Source: Hygrophila difformis (Eukaryota > Streptophyta > Magnoliopsida > Lamiales > Acanthaceae). From it: a stretch of 64,000 bases of DNA. The notes below the pieces were generated by a model that worked only from the letters and a program-made list of their open reading frames with translations, had not been told where the DNA came from and ran no database searches. The DNA is taken from assembly GCA_030278955.1 (NCBI GenBank), contig JAOANR010000003.1, positions 48,881,175-48,945,174 of the forward strand, read 5' to 3'. The translations under genes and the position numbers were made by a program. Below are positions 58,301 through 64,000 of this stretch, piece by piece (the stretch's first letter is position 1; the number at the start of each line of letters is the position of its first letter).

Positions 58301-61135
58301 AAGCTTCCGGTAATAATTTCATCCAAATTGAGTGAAGAACAAGAACAAGCTCTAGTAGGTACTCTTAAAAATCATATTCAGGCAATTGCTTGGACTATAG
58401 CAGATATCAAAGGCATCAGTCCACACATTTGTATGCATAGGATTCTGATGGAGGATGAATACAAACCATCCAGACAACCACAAAGGAGGCTAAATCCACC
58501 AATGCAGGAAGTTGTCAAGAAGGAGGTAATCAAGCTACTTGATGCATGTATAATCTATCCTATTTCTGATAGTAAATGGGTGAGTCCAACACAAGTTGTA
58601 CCCAAAAAGGGTGGGATTTGTATTGTGACCAATGAACATGGTAATGAAGTAGCAACAAGACCAGTAACTGGTTGGAGAGTTTGCATTGATTATAGAAAAT
58701 TAAACACTGCCACAAGAAAAGATCATTTTCCTTTACCATTCATTGATCAAATGTTAGAAAGACTGTCAGGTAAACCATTTTACAGCTTTTTAGATGGTTA
58801 TTCAGGTTATAATCAAATAGTTATTGCTAGTGAAGATCATGAGAAAACAACTTTTACTTGCCCATATGGAACATTTGCTTATAGAAGAATGCCTTTTGGA
58901 TTATGTAATGCTCCTGCTACTTTTCAAAGATGCATGATGAGTATTTTCTCTGATTTTATTGAAAAATGCATTGAAGTATTTATGGATGATTTTACTGTTC
59001 ATGGAACTGACTTTGAAGATTCTTTAAAAAATTTGTCAAAAATTTTGCAGAGATGTGAGGACACTAATCTAGTTCTCAACTGGGAAAAGTGTCATTTCAT
59101 GGTTCAGGAAGGAATTGTCCTAGGACACAAAGTATCTAGAGCAGGAATAGAAGTAGATAAGGCTAAGGTTTCTGTAATAGCAAATTTACCACCACCCAAA
59201 ACAATTAAGGCAGTAAGGAGTTTTCTTGGTCATGCTGGTTTTTATAGAAGGTTTATTAAGGACTTTTCTAAGATAGCAAGACCCTTATGTAATCTTCTTC
59301 ATAAGGATGTGACATTTAGCTTTGATGAAGATTGCTTGATGGCTTTTAAGACTTTGAAGGAGAAATTAATCACTGCACCTATAGTTCAGTCTCCTGATTG
59401 GAGTCTACCTTTTGAGCTTATGTGTGATGGAAGTGAGAATACAGTAGGAGCAGTTTTGGGGCAACATAAAGAAGGCAAACACCATGTTATTTATTATGCT
59501 AGCCATACTCTTAATGATGCTCAGATAAACTACACTACTACAGAAAAGGAAATGTATGCTGTAGTTTTTGCCTTTGACAAGTTCAGACAGTATCTTATTG
59601 GAGCCCAAACTATAGTTTACACAGATCATTCTGCATTACGATATCTTTTCTCAAAGCAAGAAGCCAAACCGAGGCTGATAAGATGGGTTTTACTTTTACA
59701 AGAATTTGACATTATTATCAAAGATAGAAAAGGAAAAGATAATGGAGTAGCAGACCATCTTTCTAGATTGGAGGAGAAAACAGAGAAGGAGGAAGTTGTA
59801 AATGATAAATTTCCAGATGAACAATTGTATGCTTTGCAGTTGCATCAATTTGATTGTCCTTGGTTTTCAGATTTTGCTAATTATCTAGCTTGCAAGATTG
59901 TTCCAAAGTTTAAAGACTCTCATCAGAAGTCAAGGTTTTTCAGAGAAATTCAGAAATACTATTGGGATGATCCCTTTTTATTCAAGTTTTGTTCTGATCA
60001 GGTTATTAGGCGCTGTGTTCATGAAAAATAAGGTTTTCAAATTGTTAGGAAGTGTCATGAGAACCGTTTAGGAGGCCATCATGGTCCTGCTAGAACTACT
60101 AGAAAAGTTTTAGACTGTGGGTTTTACTGGCCAACTATCTTTTTGGATTCCCAGAAACTTATAAAGATGTGTGACAGATGTCAAAGACTGGGAAACATTT
60201 CAATGAGGGAAGAAATGCCTCAAAAAGGGATTTTAGAAGTAGAGATATTTGATGTTTGGGGAATTGATTTTATGGGACCATTTCCCCCATCTTTTGGTAA
60301 TCACTATATTCTAGTAGCTGTTGATTATGTCTCAAAATGGGTAGAAGCAGTAGCCTTACCCAATAATGAAGCTAAACAAGTTACTAAATTTCTACAGAAG
60401 AATATTTTTACCAGGTTTGGAGCCCCTCGTGCCATTATATCTGATGGAGGATCTCACTTCGTGAATAAACTCTTCGAGAAATTACTGAAGCAATATGGTG
60501 TTCATCATAAAGTTGGATCACCATATCATCCTCAGACAAGTGGACAAGTGGAGGTATCTAATAAGGAAATCAAGCACATTTTACAAGCTTCTGTGAATAT
60601 TACAAGAAAAGACTGGTCAAAGAAGCTAGATGATGCTTTATGGGCTTACAGAACTGCTTTTAAAACTCCTATAGGAATGTCTCCCTACAGATTAGTTTTT
60701 AGAAAAGCATGCCATCTCCCAGTTGAGCTAGAACATAGAGCATATTGGGCCATTAAAATGCTCAACATGGATTTTCAGTCAGGACAAGATAAGAGGAAGT
60801 TTGATCTGTCTAAATTGGAAGAGATGAGACTGGAAGCATATGAAAGCAGCAAGATTTATAAAGATCGAACTAAGAAAATTCATGATTCAAAAATTAAACA
60901 TAAGGAATTTTCTGTTGGTCAATTGGTTTTGCTTTATAATTCTCGTTTGAAATTATTTCCAGGTAAGCTCAGATCAAGGTGGACAGGACCATTTCCTGTT
61001 GTAGCTGTTCATGACAATGGAGCAGTTACAATTATGCTCAATGAAGGAGAAAAGACTGTAAATGGACACAGGCTAAAGGAGTATATTGGTCAAAAAGATT
61101 TAAATATCCAAACTGAATATTTGGATAACCCTTAG
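55324..61135 (+). pseudogene. Athila gag-pol, one frameshift and two stops
   Basis: Gag (55324-56970) has the capsid domain (LDGSAKEWYDSLNAQQKATW, FLLKYFPESK) and a CCHC-like CGICSGPHHNDQC. A one-base loss near 56950 moves the frame to CKAVTLRGGKEV, the usual Athila join. Protease: LCDLGSSINVMP. TGA at 58205 precedes RT, which has [34 protein letters not shown] and catalytic FMDDF. RNase [18 protein letters not shown] and [13 protein letters not shown] at 60029 precedes integrase: [12 protein letters not shown] with CDRCQRLGN, then DFMGPF, SDGGSHF and [10 protein letters not shown]. Apart from these three lesions the frame is open over ~1,940 codons and the catalytic residues are present, so the copy is fairly young. 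Confidence 0.9.
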
Positions 61136-61150
61136 TTTTCTGTTTTCTTG

Positions 61151-61173
61151 AAAAAAAAGGGGGGGGGGGGGGG
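61151..61173 (+). repeat. A8G15 purine run after integrase
   Basis: Eight A then fifteen G residues, 15 bases after the pol stop. It resembles a polypurine tract, but the following DNA does not match the start of the presumed 5' LTR. Confidence 0.6.
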
Positions 61174-61870
61174 TGGATACTACCCAGGTTAACTGAGTAG
61201 TATTTCCCTTCTTCTTTAGATACATTTTCCATCTCTAATTCTTTTATTCTTTATTTTCAGGAATTCGCGAAATGAAGCTGTGATGGAATGAAGGAGGATG
61301 AGATAAGAATCTTCAACCAGGTTTTTGAGTATTAAGTGTTTGGAAAATTAAGTATGAATGGATTCTGAGGCCACGCTCTTGTAATTTTGTCAAAGCGTGA
61401 TTTAAAAAGGAACTATTTTTGCTCACGCTTTGTAAAAGTTATGACGCGAGGTGATCAGTTCAAATTCTTATCCTATTAAATCTGATAAGTTGTTAAGTAA
61501 TAAGAGTTGGATGTCTACGCTTTGTCGAAATATAAAGCGTAACCATTTTTCTCTAAAAACTGTACAAGAATGTTTTCTCGCGTTGTAATTAACAAAGCGA
61601 GAAACGGTTTTTATATCACGCGATGAAAATCGACAAAGCGAGAGTCTGGGAATATTGAACGGATAGATTTTCAAACTTCCCAAAGACCAAAATACCCTTT
61701 TCAGACTCTTCTTCTTCTCTTAAACCAACCATCACACGTCGTTTCAACCGCTTGTAATTATGGCAGAATTTAGTTTTTCTGCTATAAAATCTAGTCGAAA
61801 CCTTCTCTTCTTTCATCTCAAACATTTTCCACCCTAAGAAATTATCCTAAAACCTTTATCAGAAATCAGA
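61174..61870. other. Spacer between Athila pol and the first F-box gene
   Basis: This holds several hairpins of the CTCGCTTTGTC family (about 61372-61643) and a TATAAAA at 61783-61789, roughly 80 bases before the F-box ATG. There is no open frame of note. Confidence 0.6.
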
Positions 61871-62608
61871 ATGGCCGCAGCAGCTCCCAATGCTAGAACA
61901 TCTATTCTAGACATTCCTGATGAAATTTTAGGAGATATTCTTTCAAGGCTGGGAAGGGAAGAAATGAAGGATGTAGCCAGGGTAGCCACAACTTGCAAGA
62001 AGTTCGCCAGAGCAAGTAAGGCGCCTGTAGTATGGAGGAGAGCGAATGTAGAGAGGCGAATGACTGCAGAGAGGACGCTTGATTCTCATTACGTTCAAAT
62101 ACTGCGAAGATGCAGAGAGGCAGGGAATTTCATGCTGAAACTTGAATCTGCACTCTCGATCTTCTGCAACACAGGGCTCAAGGAAGCTGCTTTTGAAATC
62201 CTTAAGCCTGGAATCGATGACAACCATCACCCTTCAATCTTCATCAAGGCCTTCATTCTTCTGAGTTCGGAAAGCCTTGAAGAAATTGATGAAGGATTGT
62301 ATTTTCTTGGATCAATCCTTAAAGATGAAGAACATATTCGCAAGATCGAGGAGATCAGCAAGTTGTTCGACGAAAGTGAACAAGAGCCTAATCCCTTTCG
62401 GGGACAAGGACATCGCGATTACTGTGATTATCTAGCGCCACACAGTAGGGATTTAGTTAGGGAACCTCCACACTTTAATTATGGTGCCACAAACATTGAT
62501 TGTTTGTGTTGTGAGGTTACTAGTTTGATTAGAAGATTAAGAGAAAATTTTAATGAACATGTAATTGAATCTGAGTCAGAATTAGAAACTGATCCAGATT
62601 CAAATTGA
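61871..62608 (+). CDS. F-box protein, At2g35280-like type
   Basis: A 245-codon single-exon frame. F-box proteins dock substrates to SCF ubiquitin ligases through SKP1. Residues ~13-60 form the F-box (ILDIPDEILGDILSRLG, VARVATTCKKFARASK, WRRANVERR). The following region (HYVQILRRCREAGNFMLKLE, ALSIF, AAFEILKPGIDD, LEEIDEGLYFLGSIL) matches the helical, Sel1-like arrangement of plant F-box proteins related to Arabidopsis At2g35280, in which a C-x-x-S-G-N-x-E block is usual. A cysteine group (IDCLCCEVTSLIRRL) and an acidic tail end the protein. It has its own TATA box. It lies downstream of Athila pol in the same orientation, with a related gene 400 bases further on. Substrate unknown. Confidence 0.75.
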   Translation: MAAAAPNARTSILDIPDEILGDILSRLGREEMKDVARVATTCKKFARASKAPVVWRRANVERRMTAERTLDSHYVQILRRCREAGNFMLKLESALSIFCNTGLKEAAFEILKPGIDDNHHPSIFIKAFILLSSESLEEIDEGLYFLGSILKDEEHIRKIEEISKLFDESEQEPNPFRGQGHRDYCDYLAPHSRDLVREPPHFNYGATNIDCLCCEVTSLIRRLRENFNEHVIESESELETDPDSN

Positions 62609-63002
62609 ATGATTATGTAATCTCTTAATTTGTATCTAAATTCTAAGTCCTTTGATGTTGATATGTACTCCTCGCTTCATTCTTCTAAAAAGGAAATGAC
62701 TTGATCTTATCTTTTACACTAGATTTTTATCTGAGTCATTTTAAATAAAAATTTTTAAAATAGGCTTATTCTAGGCATAATCATTACTCTCTGCAGAGAC
62801 AAGATTTACTATCTTGACCCCTGCAGTCCTTAGATAAAAATAGGGCGGCTTTATCCTTGCAGTCATTCCTTTCAGTTGTCATTTCAAAACTCTTTCATCA
62901 GATTTTCTTCTCTTATTCAAGAAGAAATCGCCACACACCATTTTCATCATTCTCAATCATTCTCGTAAGCAAGTTCATTCAGAAAACCAATCGACGAAGA
63001 AA
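62609..63002. other. Spacer between the two F-box genes
   Basis: Non-coding. It has CTCGCTTCATTC at 62671, like one arm of the LTR hairpins, and a TATA-like GATAAAAATAG near 62834. Confidence 0.5.
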
Positions 63003-64000
63003 ATGGCTGAGAATAATCCGTAAGCAATCTAGTTCATTCTATCTTCCATTTATTTTTGGTTCTATTCTGCAAAGTTTGTTGCCGGATTACATTTCTAGAC
63101 CTAGGGTTCATGATTCTGTATTTTTCAGGGAATGGCTTTAGAAAACGGAAACATTAAACATTTAAGATTTCTCATAACTAAAAGCCGTTTCTTTACACTC
63201 ATTAATCTAGAGAGTCTTTTCTGAAATCTTTAGTTTGTAACCGACGCATTATCCATATGGGACTTTTGGAGCTTCACAATAGGAATGAAACCCCATTTTC
63301 GAATTTTTGGTACCATCATTCTAGATAAAAGTATTCCCCTGTATTCCTTATCGTATTATTTTCTGGAAACCGAAATGCTAGGAATCCACAGCGCGTTGGA
63401 ACCCAGATATCTCATTTACCCACTGAGTTGTTGGGGGATATTCTGTCAAGAATTGGAAAAGACAATGTTAAGGAGCTTTTCAGGGTAGCAGAAGTCTCTC
63501 CATCATTTTATCAAGCAAGCAAAACTCATCTTGTATTCAAGAGAGTAGACTTGGAATCATGCATGAGATGGAGAGAAGACGTTTATCCTGACAACCAGAA
63601 AAGATTCATTCAAGAATGCCAAAATGCAGGGAACTTTATGTTCAACATCGAACCTGCATTGAAAGCATTTGTGGAGGAACGAGATGAGAAGAAGGCATTT
63701 GAACTCCTCAAGCCAGGACTAGATGATGGGCATGAACCCACTATTCTGCTCAGAACAATGCTTCTCTTAACAAAACAAGAAGATAAGTTGATTGAAGAAG
63801 GTTTAGAGTTGATCCAAACAGTAGCTTCAAATGTCCTAGAAGTGGTTTTTATTAAACTCTACCTTTTTCATTGGCTGATACACATTCCAAAAATCCCAAA
63901 TCCTTTTCAAGGGCAACAAGAGAGGAGCTATTGCAAGGATCACACTTTGCAGGTTCGAGTCTTATTACCACCGCACATCAGGATGGACTGTATCCCTTGT
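63003..64000 (+). CDS. Second F-box protein, paralog, cut by the window edge
   Basis: Exon 1 (63003-63019, MAENNP split) ends CC-GTAAGC. Exon 2 starts at 63382 after GCTAG, in matching phase, and runs open to the edge. The F-box reads ISHLPTELLGDILSRIGKDN and ELFRVAEVSPSFYQASK. The downstream part (FIQECQNAGNFMFNIEPALK, AFELLKPGLDDGHEPTILLR, EEGLELIQ, NPFQGQQERSYC) aligns block for block with the first F-box protein at perhaps 40-45% identity by eye. The short first exon is inferred from phase and splice signals, since the upstream F-box has no intron there. An in-frame ATG in another frame at 63376 is not used in this model. The C terminus is outside the window. Confidence 0.7.

Larger units (their letters stand above)
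51885..64000 (+). mobile_element. Athila-type Gypsy element, right end beyond the window
   Basis: A long LTR-like region is followed by the tRNA-Asp-type primer site and an Athila gag-pol. No 3' LTR is visible before 64000. The left edge is placed at TGATGACAGCC (51885) because it starts with TG and carries a TGACAG/CTGTCA hairpin; this is not proven. The region after pol holds hairpins shared with the LTR and two F-box genes. If the element ends earlier as a truncation, the right boundary given here is too far. Confidence 0.6.

Noticed and set aside
61151..61176. Polypurine tract marking the start of an Athila 3' LTR
   Set aside because: Sequence after the G run does not match the start of the presumed 5' LTR, so a 3' LTR here is not supported.

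Overview
This is a plant nuclear window, almost certainly from a eudicot. It has AT-rich intergenic DNA, spliced genes of plant families (organellar uS15, a LORELEI-like GPI-anchored protein, a plant-type F-box pair) and a dense set of plant transposable elements. I cannot name the species. The sequence is eukaryotic throughout: no operons, CRISPR arrays, rRNA genes or convincing tRNA genes were seen. Positions of splice sites, LTR edges and repeats were read by eye and may be off by a few bases.

Layout, left to right. 1-3.5 kb holds the last two coding exons of a mitochondrial-type uS15 gene and a possible 54-residue three-exon gene. 3.5-15 kb is mostly non-coding, with two hAT-type MITEs that carry target duplications, three tRNA-like SINE copies, Stowaway and palindromic MITEs and a ~0.9 kb imperfect inverted repeat; a LORELEI/LLG-like gene lies at 9.16-9.67 kb on the minus strand. 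15.0-23.3 kb is a nearly complete but mutated Sirevirus-type Copia element (minus strand) with gag, pol and an extra third ORF, LTRs differing at about seven sites and a 5-bp target duplication. 24.0-29.4 kb is a minus-strand Helitron with a PIF/Harbinger element inserted in it, whose transposase frame is intact. 31.0-35.0 kb is a two-exon gene for an 86-residue DFRP-domain protein. 38.4-42.4 kb is a gag-only LTR element (TR-GAG type) containing 21-bp tandem arrays.

From 43.8 kb to the right edge the window is a nest: a decayed Copia element (43.8-47.0 kb) is interrupted by a Gypsy LTR (47.0-51.1 kb), whose internal region is interrupted by an Athila-type element (from ~51.9 kb). The Copia/LTR junction was tandemly duplicated as a 1,601-bp unit, and the Gypsy primer-binding region is present three times. 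After the Athila gag-pol (55.3-61.1 kb), no 3' LTR appears; instead two related F-box genes follow (61.9-62.6 kb and from 63.0 kb to the edge). They lie where Athila elements normally carry their third ORF.

The most unusual signal is a family of short hairpins, with arms like CTCGCTTTGTC, scattered through the presumed Athila 5' LTR and again between pol and the first F-box gene. The hairpins and the missing 3' LTR together suggest that the F-box genes may be cargo of the retroelement. The host genes do not form a visible pathway. They act separately in organellar translation, cell-surface receptor function, DRG-GTPase biology and, if expressed, SCF ubiquitin ligation.
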